Shown: positions 36,318 through 44,615, numbered from the stretch's first letter. The stretch: DNA of 64,000 bases from Sphingomonadales bacterium (GCA_016872215.1 VHAX01000007.1:1-64000); one strand, 5' to 3'. The notes: a model not told the origin generated them from the letters alone. Translations and numbers: made by a program.

Positions 36318-36405
36318 GAACGGGCGAATACGCTAAGCGACAAATGCCGATATTGACATAGAGTCAACGCGACTCAAAAAAAAGAAAAAAAAGGATATTC
36401 TCGGC

Positions 36406-37245
36406 CTAGAGCCAAGAAAGGCGATGCGACAAAACAGAACCGGCCAACAAGGCTGCCTTTTCCAAATTGCTGATCCGAATCCTCGTCTCCATCACGCGCG
36501 ATGGTTCTGTCCGCCGAATTTTGCGGAATAGATTCAGATAGAACCGATAAGCGGTAAGTACCCCCGTTCTGGAACCATGAGGCAACTGACGTATACCCTC
36601 ATAGGCCTTTCTGAAATCCTCTTCAATGTCGGCTTCAATCGCATTTTTGGCCCGTTGGTCGAAGTGAATGCCCAAATCCACGCCAGGAAAATAGGTGCGC
36701 CCCCTGTTTTGGTAATCATCTCGGATATCGCGCAGAAAATTAACCTTTTGGAATGCGGCACCGAGGTGGCGGGCAGCTGGTTTGAGACGGTCATATAGTT
36801 CGTTATTTCTCGCGCAAAACACGCGCAAACACATCAGGCCCACCACTTCTGCCGAGCCATAAATATACGTGTGGTATGAATTCTCGGCATATTCAATGTC
36901 CTGCAGATCCATAGCCATACTGTTGAGGAAGGCCTGAATTAAATCACGACCAATTCCATATTCGGAAACGATTTTCTGAAAGGAATCGAGTACCGGATTC
37001 AGACTGATGCCCCGCTCAATGGCATTCCAGGTATCCAGGGAAAATTCCTTAAACAGTTCTTCTTTATTGTAGTCGTGAAAAGTATCTACAATCTCATCGG
37101 CATAACGCACAAAAGCGTAAATCGCGTAGATGGGATCCCGGAACTTTTTGTCGAACGCCAGAATCCCCATGCTGAATGAGGTGCTGTAGTTGCGGGTAAT
37201 AATCCGACTGCATTCAATATTAGTGTGGCGGTAGAGTGATAACAT
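36406..37245 (-). CDS. crtB: phytoene synthase
   Basis: A 279-residue squalene/phytoene synthase. The two aspartate-rich motifs are present: ADEIVDTFHD (about residues 49-58) and NFLRDIRDDYQNRGRTYFP (about 172-190). NYSTSFSMGILAF near residue 19 is the usual N-terminal block. It joins two geranylgeranyl diphosphates to make phytoene, the first committed step to carotenoids. I use the ATG at 37245 (MLSLYRHTNIECSRI), which aligns with the family start, rather than the upstream GTG at 37305. It lies between crtI and crtD in the same direction. Confidence 0.94.
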   Translation of the reverse strand: MLSLYRHTNIECSRIITRNYSTSFSMGILAFDKKFRDPIYAIYAFVRYADEIVDTFHDYNKEELFKEFSLDTWNAIERGISLNPVLDSFQKIVSEYGIGRDLIQAFLNSMAMDLQDIEYAENSYHTYIYGSAEVVGLMCLRVFCARNNELYDRLKPAARHLGAAFQKVNFLRDIRDDYQNRGRTYFPGVDLGIHFDQRAKNAIEADIEEDFRKAYEGIRQLPHGSRTGVLTAYRFYLNLFRKIRRTEPSRVMETRIRISNLEKAALLAGSVLSHRLSWL

Positions 37246-37335
37246 AGATTCTTTTACCAACAAGAACCAACCAAACGGGATAAATGTTTTGAACAACTTA
37301 TCCACAAGAACTGGCAGTGGGGAAAAGCCGTACGG

Positions 37336-38814
37336 CTACAAGGGCCAGTCACGCTGGATTTCTCCGGTCACCACCTGCCCGGAAATTATGGTGGGGGGCA
37401 CGCCCGGACCAGGTATGGTCAGCTGACCTGTGAAATATAGATTCGTTAGTTTCTTGTGGCGCATCGACGGCTTAAAAATCGCGGTTTGGGCCAGGGTGTT
37501 GGCTAATCCATAGGCATTCCCCCCGAATGCGTGGTAGTCGCGCCGAAAATCGGAGTGGGCATAACTGTGGCGAAACTCTACCTGATCGCGGATGCCCATA
37601 CCCACCATATGTTCGAAGCGATCCATAACCTGATGATAGCAGCGTTCGCGGGCTTCATCCGGATCGGGCAGATCTACCGCCAGGGGTACCAGAATCACTA
37701 GGTTTTCTTTTCCTTCAGGCGCCACGGTGGAATCCGTTTTGCTGCTGAGTGAAGTGTAGAACAACGGATGATCTGGCCAGGATGGTCGTGCATAGATTTG
37801 TTCGGCGTGACGATCGAACTCCTCATCGAAAAACAAGCTGTGGTGTGTAAGTCCCGGCAACGGATTTTTCAGACCAATGTAGAACAGGAGGCTCGACGGC
37901 GCCATGGTTCTGCTTTTCCAATAGGCTGGACTGTATTGACGATGCGATGCGGGCAGCACATTCTGTTCGATATGGTGGTAATCGCCTGCGGCCACAACCA
38001 CATCGGCCTCATAGGTACTATGTGCCGCGTGTACGCACTTGGCGTGCGAACCCAAACACTCAATCGATTGCACTTCTGCATTGGCCATCAGCTCTACTCC
38101 CTTTTCCCTGGCGAGCGACACAAATGCCTTTACGATTTCACCCATACCGCCCATTGGATACCAGGTGCCGAGCGATAAATCGGCGTAGTTCATAAGGCTG
38201 TAGAGGGCGGGTGTGTTTTGGGGGGTAGCACCCAAAAAGAGAACCGGAAATTCCATGAGTTTGCGCAGGCGGGGCTCTTTAAAATGAGCATAGACATGGC
38301 TGCGCATCGACTGAAACACGTCCATTTTAAGCATATTCCGAAGCAGGGAAACGCTGGCGTATTCCATAACAGACCGATTTGGCTTGTAGACCAGGTCGCG
38401 CATACCAATCTGATATTTCTCACCTGCCTGAGCTAAAAACGATCTTAGTTTTTTCGCTGATCCAGACTGGTACTGCTCAAACATCCGTTCGATTTCTGTC
38501 ATTTGTGCTGGAATGGTCATCACATCATCCTTGCCAAAAAAGACCGAATAGCCAGGGTCGAGCCGCTGCAGTTGGTAGTAGTCGGACACTTTCTTGCCGA
38601 ACTGCGCGAAATAGGCTTCGAATACATCGGGCATCCAGTACCACGACGGCCCCATATCAAAACGAAAACCATGGCTTTCCATAACCCGGGCCCGCCCGCC
38701 GAAATGCGCGTTTTTTTCGAGCAGGGTAACCTTGTAGCCATTGTGTGCGAGGCTCGTGGCGGCAGATAATCCTGCGAACCCCGAGCCGATTACGATTACC
38801 CTGTTTTTTGGCAT
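37336..38814 (-). CDS. crtI: phytoene desaturase
   Basis: A 492-residue FAD-dependent CrtI desaturase. It opens with the dinucleotide fold VIVIGSGFAGLSAATSLAHN. Then come GFRFDMGPSWYWMPDVFEAY (about residues 50-69), the form typical of Bacteroidota CrtI, and near the end LYFTGQLTIPGPGVPPTIIS, the C-terminal FAD-contact block. CrtI turns colourless phytoene into lycopene or a related coloured intermediate. It is the first gene of the crtI-crtB-crtD-cruF row. About 90 bp downstream lies crtB, and a terminator separates crtI from the sigma-factor gene upstream. Confidence 0.95.
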   Translation of the reverse strand: MPKNRVIVIGSGFAGLSAATSLAHNGYKVTLLEKNAHFGGRARVMESHGFRFDMGPSWYWMPDVFEAYFAQFGKKVSDYYQLQRLDPGYSVFFGKDDVMTIPAQMTEIERMFEQYQSGSAKKLRSFLAQAGEKYQIGMRDLVYKPNRSVMEYASVSLLRNMLKMDVFQSMRSHVYAHFKEPRLRKLMEFPVLFLGATPQNTPALYSLMNYADLSLGTWYPMGGMGEIVKAFVSLAREKGVELMANAEVQSIECLGSHAKCVHAAHSTYEADVVVAAGDYHHIEQNVLPASHRQYSPAYWKSRTMAPSSLLFYIGLKNPLPGLTHHSLFFDEEFDRHAEQIYARPSWPDHPLFYTSLSSKTDSTVAPEGKENLVILVPLAVDLPDPDEARERCYHQVMDRFEHMVGMGIRDQVEFRHSYAHSDFRRDYHAFGGNAYGLANTLAQTAIFKPSMRHKKLTNLYFTGQLTIPGPGVPPTIISGQVVTGEIQRDWPL

Positions 38815-38916
38815 AGTATGGTTTTCCTATCAACAACAAAAACCAAACGCCATAGTTTGTGAAGCGGCTGAATTTATCCTATCAAAATCAATTCAAGCAG
38901 TTGCCTCGCCCAACAA

Positions 38917-38950
38917 AAAAGGCTTCCAAGAGGAAGCCTTTATTTTTAAA
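38917..38950 (-). terminator. strong terminator between the sigma-factor gene and crtI
   Basis: A perfect 10-bp stem, AAAGGCTTCC (38918-38927) and GGAAGCCTTT (38932-38941), with a four-base loop. It is flanked by T runs on both strands, so it can work in either direction. It sits 25 bp past the sigma-factor stop and should limit read-through into crtI. Confidence 0.85.
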
Positions 38951-38965
38951 TTTAATATGGAAATA

Positions 38966-39493
38966 TTAAGCAACCTGCATTCCGTAGGCTTCACCAAACA
39001 CATGAAGCTTTTTCTTAAGAATTTGTCGCGCCATATGGATGCGAGTCTTCACCGTTCCGATGGGGATGCCAAAATGGTCGGCAATTTCCTGGTATTTATA
39101 ACCCCGGAAATTCATCATAAAGGCTTCCTTTAAGTCATAAGGTAAGCGATTTATATGCATATGAATCTGTTCCATATTGAGACGCTCAAGGCTCTCATTG
39201 GGCACGGCATGTGCTGAACTGTTGAGGTAGTACTCATTTTCCGTGGAGTCAAGCAAAGTACTGCGCTTTACCTTTCTCCTGTACTGATTGATAAAGGTGT
39301 TCTTCATGATGGTATACAACCAGCCCTTCAGATTGGTATCGTCGGTAAACCGCTCACGATGGGTGAACGCCTTGAGCAGCGTCTCTTGCATCAGGTCGTG
39401 GGCGTCCTCCCGATTCTGTGATAAATAAAGGGCATACGCTTTCAGGGCTACTCCATTCTCTCTCACTTTGACACTGAAGGTATTAGAATCCAT
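38966..39493 (-). CDS. ECF-type RNA polymerase sigma factor upstream of the crt genes
   Basis: A 175-residue ECF sigma factor. Region 2 is visible as the NREDAHDLMQETLLKAFTHR helix (about 27-46) and NLKGWLYTIMKNTFINQYRR (about 53-72). Region 4 near the C-terminus (LPYDLKEAFMMNFRGYKYQE, then FGIPIGTVKTRIHMARQIL) has the helix-turn-helix that reads the -33 element. I start at the ATG at 39493 (MDSNTFSVKVRENGVAL). No anti-sigma gene is adjacent. Its position just above crtI suggests control of carotenoid genes, but a strong terminator lies between, so any effect would act in trans through crt promoters. Confidence 0.9.
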   Translation of the reverse strand: MDSNTFSVKVRENGVALKAYALYLSQNREDAHDLMQETLLKAFTHRERFTDDTNLKGWLYTIMKNTFINQYRRKVKRSTLLDSTENEYYLNSSAHAVPNESLERLNMEQIHMHINRLPYDLKEAFMMNFRGYKYQEIADHFGIPIGTVKTRIHMARQILKKKLHVFGEAYGMQVA

Positions 39494-39516
39494 GTTTAAG
39501 TTTTTTGGTTGAATTG

Positions 39517-39590
39517 TTAAACAAAAGTATAGTGCCTGCAACTAATTTCCAAACTTTTGTTTAACTTTTTTTAATTTTACTTAAACAAAA
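39517..39590. promoter_or_regulatory. three copies of TTAAACAAAA in alternating orientation (operator candidate)
   Basis: The 10-mer TTAAACAAAA occurs at 39517-39526 (plus strand), inverted at 39555-39564, and again at 39581-39590 (plus strand). The first two are part of a longer perfect 13-bp inverted repeat, GTTAAACAAAAGT (39516-39528) and ACTTTTGTTTAAC (39553-39565), with a 24-bp spacer. This repeat brackets the sigma-factor promoter: the left arm covers the -7 box and the right arm the -33 box. That is where a repressor or a MerR-type regulator would bind. Confidence 0.65.
39522..39553 (-). promoter_or_regulatory. promoter of the ECF sigma-factor gene
   Basis: On the minus strand, TTTG (39550-39553), 20 bases, then TACTTTTG (39522-39529) fit the Bacteroidota TTTG/TAnnTTTG pattern with the usual spacing. 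The transcript would start near 39516, leaving a leader of about 23 bases before the ATG at 39493. Confidence 0.65.
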
Positions 39591-39755
39591 AAATATTCAT
39601 CATTTTTATAATATATATTCTACTCTTTTGCAGACATTTATATATATTTATTATGATAATTCAATCAACGAATTTTCGCAAAAACAACAACAAGTAGTGT
39701 AAATTGAATATTTTTAATCCAACTGACAGAAATAAACAGGGTAGATTAAAAATTA

Positions 39756-40247
39756 TCACATTACAAAATATCGTTTATACCGTGGAGATCGGTAACGCAT
39801 CAGAAGTAAGAGCATCCACCGCATCAGGAAACGTGGAATCCATGGGGCCTCACGAAAACGTATGGCATCGGTAATGTAAGTCACGCGCGCGCTTATCTCA
39901 ATGATCCCATGAAAATGCTCCCAACTGCGCAGGAAAAATGGCAGACGAACTCCCTGGTCCACAAACCAGTAATGGCTGTAGGACTCAGCCTGGGCTGTAA
40001 TCACGCCCGTCCAATCTTGGGAGAAGAGTCCGAAATCCAACTTGAGTTCGATTCGATGGCCCGGTAAATTACCATCCATACGGATCAGGTGGGTGCGGGG
40101 AAACGGCGGGTTGAGGACACTAAAGAGGGGTGAGCCGAAGCCAGCAACGACACGATCAAAGGGGGCATCCACGAGTGTGCCGACTACAACATCGGCCGGA
40201 CCAGGTGAATGAAAGGGATAATGAAGGAATTGGTGGCTCACGTTCAA
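39756..40247 (-). CDS. SRPBCC-family protein (START-like)
   Basis: A protein of about 163 residues resembling the SRPBCC/START-like family often found near photolyase and carotenoid genes in Bacteroidota. Core blocks are LNPPFPRTHLIRMDGNLPGH, the strand pair ELKLDFGLFSQDWTGVIT, and YWFVDQGVRLPFFLRSWEHF. These proteins have a cavity for a hydrophobic ligand; here the ligand is unknown. There is no ATG at a sensible place: the TTG at 40247 or the GTG at 40241 are the likely starts, and the longer open frame runs into the photolyase remnant. It lies 55 bp after that pseudogene on the same strand, so the two were once probably an operon. Confidence 0.72.
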   Translation of the reverse strand: MNVSHQFLHYPFHSPGPADVVVGTLVDAPFDRVVAGFGSPLFSVLNPPFPRTHLIRMDGNLPGHRIELKLDFGLFSQDWTGVITAQAESYSHYWFVDQGVRLPFFLRSWEHFHGIIEISARVTYITDAIRFREAPWIPRFLMRWMLLLLMRYRSPRYKRYFVM

Positions 40248-40302
40248 TTTTGTTAATAAGATGTAATATAAGTCAAAATCTAGTCTACAATTGTTCAATG
40301 CG

Positions 40303-40962
40303 CTAAGAGAGCGCTTCAGCCTTGAACAAAAGAGCTTCACGCTTGCTTCTGTCCGTATGGTCCCAATTGCGGTAGACCATAGCCAGACAAACATTAGAGT
40401 TCAACAATCGTTCATGTCGATCGTGGAAATGCCAGTAGAGGCTGTTAAATTGACAAACATTCGGCTCGGTAGAAAGGTTGGGGTTGTAGCGACAAGAACC
40501 ACAGTAGTCACCCATTCGCCTGATGTATTGACCCGACGAGGTATAGGGTTTGCTCACCATAAGTCCACCATCGGCAGACTGACTCATGCCACGGGTGTCG
40601 GGCTGCTGGCAGGCACCTCCAGCGCCCGGATACCAAGCCAGGACACGTTCGAGGTTGCCGGTAATCGACTGGCAGTTCTCCGGGTCATTCAGATATATGT
40701 AGTGTAGTGTATGTCCATAGTCATTCAACCACCGGGAAAATGAGCGCATGGACATGAAAAATGTTACAACTTTCTGGATGTGGTGCTGGCAGTAGTCGGT
40801 ATCGCTCCTGCATTTCATCATCACATACAAGACGTCAGGTCTACACTTCCGAAACCAGCTGTGCAGATGGTTCAGCTTGTCGCCCAATATCAATCGGATT
40901 TCGGTGATTGGCTCCAATGGAAAATCGCGAGATGCTTCGATGCTTTGCAACCTTGCAAACAC
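40303..40962 (-). pseudogene. FeS-type bacterial cryptochrome/photolyase (PhrB-like) with large internal deletion
   Basis: An open frame of 219 codons made of two ends of a protein normally about 500 residues long. The N-terminal part has IRLILGDKLNHLHSWF, VLYVMMKCRSDTDYCQHHIQ and FSRWLNDYGHTLHYIYL, the photolyase-like nucleotide-binding domain. After NLERVLAWYPG it jumps to DTRGMSQSADGGLMVSKPY, IRRMGDYCGSCRYNPN and CQFNSLYWHFHDRHERLL, the FAD-domain end. Three of the four FeS-cluster cysteines (CxxC, then Cys) survive, but the fourth, the substrate region and most of the FAD pocket (about 290 residues) are gone. A stop also falls early: the out-of-frame-free reading RIEQL continues past it. 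It is therefore a nonfunctional DNA-repair/photoreceptor gene. Confidence 0.85.
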
Positions 40963-40989
40963 CTAAGCAGGCAGGCATGTTCGCTTGAT

Positions 40990-41244
40990 ATGCTTAAATC
41001 GCTATCGATTTTTTGTGCGTTGATCCTGCACCTCTCGCTTCTTGTTGTGTTTGGATGCCGATCGCCCCTATCGCGGGTATAGCCAGAACAACCCGAAAAT
41101 CCCGGTTTCACCCTGCGTGCTTCCAATCCGTTGTTTTTCATCAGCACCAGAAGCTACTACTACCAACAGTACAAGACACTCTGCAGCCGATGGGTGTATA
41201 TCGCTGGCGCAACTTTTCCAATCATCCTACAACACCATAAATAA
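40990..41244 (+). pseudogene. small lipoprotein-like ORF interrupted by an in-frame TAG
   Basis: Reading from the ATG at 40990 gives a lipoprotein signal (MLKSLSIFCALILHLSLLVV, then FGC) and a TAG at 41080-41082 after 30 residues. The same frame then stays open for 53 more codons (ending with TAA at 41242-41244), including NPLFFISTRSYYYQQYKTLC and WVYIAGATFPIILQ, which look protein-like. I do not recognise a family. It is divergent from the photolyase remnant by 27 bp and may have shared its promoter region. A one-base change would restore an 84-residue lipoprotein. Confidence 0.45.
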
Positions 41245-41621
41245 AGCCTCTGCTCGTGATCAATCCCCTACACGACAGGGCAGTGATGTTGGTTGAGTTG
41301 AGAATGCCCAACGGCAATCAAGCAAACGATTTTCGTCTGCTTGTCACAACAATGGCCACTCAAAACCTCTGCGACAATCTGTTCTGTAGCGCCCCAGATC
41401 CACCCCTGAAACACCACCATATCTTAGCCCGACCATATCGGGCTATCGAAAACCTGAAGAAAATCGAATAGCTGACAAACAAACATAATAATATAACATT
41501 ATATAATACATATAGGGAACGTTCCGATTTCGGTTTACAGGTTCGGGGTTTCCTTCGGCTCACCGGGGGCTTATGATTGAATTATAAACCGTTCTACCCA
41601 TACTGCGCCCTTGCTTTAACC
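41245..41621. other. stretch without a recognisable gene
   Basis: This 377-bp stretch between the broken lipoprotein ORF and the proline dehydrogenase promoter has only short frames on both strands. One plus-strand frame (41256-41471, from a GTG) reads VMLVELRMPNGNQANDFRLL and ends YRAIENLKKIE, which has protein-like composition and could be a further remnant, but I cannot name a family. Confidence 0.3.
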
Positions 41622-41629
41622 TATCTTTG
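41622..41629 (+). promoter_or_regulatory. candidate -7 promoter element for proline dehydrogenase
   Basis: TATCTTTG matches TAnnTTTG and ends 21 bases before the ATG at 41651. No TTTG or TTG was seen at the usual -33 distance. Confidence 0.4.
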
Positions 41630-41650
41630 TAGCGATCCACATCACCCTAT

Positions 41651-42835
41651 ATGCAGTCCGGCCCCCTACCCGATCTCAACAATACCCGAATCGCATTTTC
41701 GCGATTTTCCAGTGCCGAACTACGGGATTCCTATTTTTTGTTTCGATTGTTGGGCATTCCATGGATGGTGGAATGGGGAAGCCGACTGGCTCAATGGGCC
41801 ATTCGAATCGGCCTCCCCGTACAATGGGCGATTAGGAAAACGGTGTTCCATCAGTTTTGCGGGGGGGAGACCATCGTGGGATGCGAACCAGCGGTGGCTC
41901 AATTGGCCATGGGTGGGGTTGGCACCATTCTCGACTATTCAGTAGAGGGAACTGATGGGGATGAGGCCTTTGATGCCTGTGCCGAAGAGATCATCCGCAC
42001 CATCCACAAGGCCCGTGGCGATGACCGGATCCCTTTCGCCGTTTTTAAAGTGAGTGGGGTGGCATCTGTTGAACTCATGGAGCGGATTAGTGCCCAATCG
42101 CAACCCGCAAAACAAGATATAATGGAATGGAATACGGTTCGAGTGCGTGTGCGTCGCATCATTCAAGCCGCTGCGGATGCCAATCAGGCTGTTTTGGTGG
42201 ATGCAGAAGAGAGCTGGATCCAGGATGCAATCGACGGGCTCGTGCATGAGTTGATCTTGAAATATAACCGGGTAAAGCCACTGGTTTACCAAACCGTGCA
42301 ACTTTACCGTCACGATCGGTTGGAATACCTCAAAAAGACCTATGCTCAGATAAGCGCAGAGGGTTGCCATTTTGCTGTGAAACTGGTGCGGGGAGCCTAT
42401 ATGGAAAAGGAGCGGGAGCGGGCGGCCGAAAGGAACTATCCAAGCCCGATACAGCCCGATAAGGCATCGACCGATCGCGATTTCGATGAAGCGGTGCGTT
42501 TCTGCCTAGAGCATATAGAGCAAATGGCCCTTTGTTGCGGAAGTCACAACGAAGAGAGCAACCTGAGAATGATTAATCGGATGCGGGAGCTTGGCATTGA
42601 GGCGAGTAATCCGCGGGTTTGGTCGGCTCAGTTGAAGGGAATGAGCGACCATATCAGTTTTAATCTGGCCCATGCCGGTTACCGGGTAGCGAAATACCTT
42701 CCCTACGGACCGGTGCAAGCGGTCTTGCCATATCTTGTGCGCCGCGCCCGGGAGAATACGAGCATCGCCGGACAAATGTCGCGCGAACTGACCCTCTTAT
42801 CGGCGGAGCGCAAGCGAAGAAGAACTGATAATTAG
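41651..42835 (+). CDS. proline dehydrogenase
   Basis: A 394-residue FAD-linked enzyme of the PRODH family (a beta/alpha barrel). Conserved blocks include AVFKVSGVASVELMERIS (about residues 130-147), VLVDAEESWIQDAIDGLVHE (about 180-199), YNRVKPLVYQTVQLY (about 205-220), FAVKLVRGAYMEKERERA (about 239-256) and, near the C-terminus, YLPYGPVQAVLPYLVRRARENTS split across the flavin- and proline-binding region with the RRxxEN motif. It oxidises proline to pyrroline-5-carboxylate and passes electrons to quinone. The P5C dehydrogenase is not adjacent. It is intact although both neighbours are pseudogenes. Confidence 0.93.
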   Translation: MQSGPLPDLNNTRIAFSRFSSAELRDSYFLFRLLGIPWMVEWGSRLAQWAIRIGLPVQWAIRKTVFHQFCGGETIVGCEPAVAQLAMGGVGTILDYSVEGTDGDEAFDACAEEIIRTIHKARGDDRIPFAVFKVSGVASVELMERISAQSQPAKQDIMEWNTVRVRVRRIIQAAADANQAVLVDAEESWIQDAIDGLVHELILKYNRVKPLVYQTVQLYRHDRLEYLKKTYAQISAEGCHFAVKLVRGAYMEKERERAAERNYPSPIQPDKASTDRDFDEAVRFCLEHIEQMALCCGSHNEESNLRMINRMRELGIEASNPRVWSAQLKGMSDHISFNLAHAGYRVAKYLPYGPVQAVLPYLVRRARENTSIAGQMSRELTLLSAERKRRRTDN

Positions 42836-42853
42836 GTTAATTGCTGTCGATTC

Positions 42854-43771
42854 TTATCCGAAATCCTCAGGGGTAGTCCACCTTAGGGTGTATAAGCCGA
42901 CAGGATCAGATAGCTCGGCCTGTAAATCGGGATTGAACACCCTATTGGGTTTTGTATCGGTACCTACTCCGGCCACATAGGTCCAATTGCCATAATTACT
43001 TGCCACAAAATAATTAATCATATGGTGCTCAAACCGGGCAGCCCACGCGCCAGTCACACTACAAATTGTCCACCAGTAAGCTTGCCAAAACCCGTCGCTC
43101 GCAATTTCTCATCCAACCGGTGGCCGCCGGCTCAATCATATGCGTGTCAATATATTTATGCCCGTTCATTCCCTGGCACCAGCGTGCGAATGACACACCC
43201 ACCCGTCCAACCTGTGGAAAATATGCAGTCTGTCCACCCCCGACAAAAACATGCGGTGACTCCATCACTGCAACAAATGCCGAAAAAATTCGCACTCTAT
43301 AGTAACTGAAACTGCAACATGAGCAAATGCTAATCCGATGGGCAGTTAATCAAATCAGCCCCTGACAGGACTCTACATTCAATCCCCAAAGCAGCCGCAC
43401 ATTCCATCAATCTATTGGCATCCTGCTGCTCGTCAAAACTATGCTCGTCGTGAAAAACAATTGATGCACCCCACCCCTACTGAAGTCTTTGAGATTGAAT
43501 TTCGACCAGATTTTCATAGGCTATGTGTATGATTTGTCCGTATTGTTCAAATTCAATTTGTAGTTCCTTTAGATTAGCCAGCACTCAGGCCTGTCTTCGC
43601 TGTCCATCCATTGGAATCCCACATGACGTTGGATTCATCAGACTGCTGTCGTACACATAAACCAACTCGATCGGGCTTTCCCCCTTAGCAGCCTCAAACA
43701 GAGCGGGGGTTGCCGTGTAACCTGAGATCGTTGCGCAACCAAACCAGATTGAATGCAAGCCGGAGATTCAT
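42854..43771 (-). pseudogene. DASH-type cryptochrome/photolyase, multiply broken
   Basis: Read on the minus strand from the ATG at 43771: MNLRLAFNLVWLRNDLRLHG is the canonical DASH N-terminus. A one-base shift in a C5 run (about 43705-43709) then gives PALFEAAKGESPIELVYVYD and MNPTSCGIPMDGQRRQ, followed by an in-frame TGA, then a TAG and another TAG. After ECRVLSGADLINCPSD about a third of the gene is missing. It resumes with FARWCQGMNGHKYIDTHM and ATGWMRNCERRVLASLLVDN (43059-43200), is stopped and frameshifted again near 43058, and finishes with INYFVASNYGNWTYVAGVGT and NRVFNPDLQA before the stop at 42854. The domain order and conserved WCxGxTG, ATGxMxNxxR and SNYGNWxYxAGVG motifs identify it. 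Several independent lesions make a sequencing error an unlikely cause. Confidence 0.9.
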
Positions 43772-43807
43772 AACACGATAGAATCTATCGATTCCGATCT
43801 CAGGCGG

Positions 43808-44521
43808 TTAAGTGCTGTTTGTATCCTGACGTTTACGAACTGTGCGTTGTTCGATGCGTTTTTCATAGCCGCTGCCCTGAAAAATACGGTGCACATAAAT
43901 ACCCGGGGTGTGGATCTGATTGGGGTCGATTGAGCCTGCCGGAAGCAGTTCCTCAACCTCAGCAATGGTGATGTTGCCCCCCATAGCCATAAGGGGATTT
44001 AAATTTCGGGAGGTAGCACGGAAAATCAGGTTCCCATGGGTGTCGCCCTTCCACGCCTTCACCAGGGCAAAATCGGCCTGAAAAGCTATTTCGAGTAAAT
44101 AGTCTTTGTCACCGAACCGCCGCACCTCTTTCCCCTCAGCCACCTCGGTGCCCACCCCCGCAGGTGTATAGATTGCCGGCATGCCGTAGCCCGTCGCGAG
44201 ACATCGGGTGGCAAGTGTGCCCTGCGGAATGAGCTCAACTTCCAGCTCTCCACTCAGCAATTGCCGCTCAAACTCGGCATTTTCACCAACATAACTGGAG
44301 ATCATTTTGCGAACCTGCCTCCTTTGCAACAGCAATCCAATGCCAAAATCATCAACGCCGGCGTTGTTGGAGATGCAGGTCAGGTCACGGACCCCGCTAT
44401 CGACCAGAGCGGAGATACAGTTTTCGGGGATTCCACATAATCCAAAACCGCCCAGCATGAGAGTTGCCCCATGGGGGATATCGGCTGTGGCCATTCGTGC
44501 ATCGGGATAGACCTTATTCAT
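43808..44521 (-). CDS. 3-oxoacid CoA-transferase subunit A (orphan)
   Basis: A 237-residue class I CoA-transferase alpha subunit. The family pattern is clear: GATLMLGGFGLCGIPENCIS (about residues 18-37), LTCISNNAGVDDFGIGLLL (about 47-65), YVGENAEFERQLLSGELEVE and, later, MAMGGNITIAEVEELLPAG. With subunit B it would move CoA between succinyl-CoA and acetoacetate. Subunit B, which carries the catalytic glutamate, normally follows directly in the same operon; here the next thing downstream is the ruined cryptochrome. The enzyme would be inactive unless subunit B is encoded elsewhere. Confidence 0.9.
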   Translation of the reverse strand: MNKVYPDARMATADIPHGATLMLGGFGLCGIPENCISALVDSGVRDLTCISNNAGVDDFGIGLLLQRRQVRKMISSYVGENAEFERQLLSGELEVELIPQGTLATRCLATGYGMPAIYTPAGVGTEVAEGKEVRRFGDKDYLLEIAFQADFALVKAWKGDTHGNLIFRATSRNLNPLMAMGGNITIAEVEELLPAGSIDPNQIHTPGIYVHRIFQGSGYEKRIEQRTVRKRQDTNST

Positions 44522-44615
44522 GGATTCGGCTCTGGGTTTAGTTTAGGCATATTGACTGATGCCAGGACAAATATAGTATTCCATTATGCTGTTGGAGGTG
44601 ATCAGGGGAATTCGC

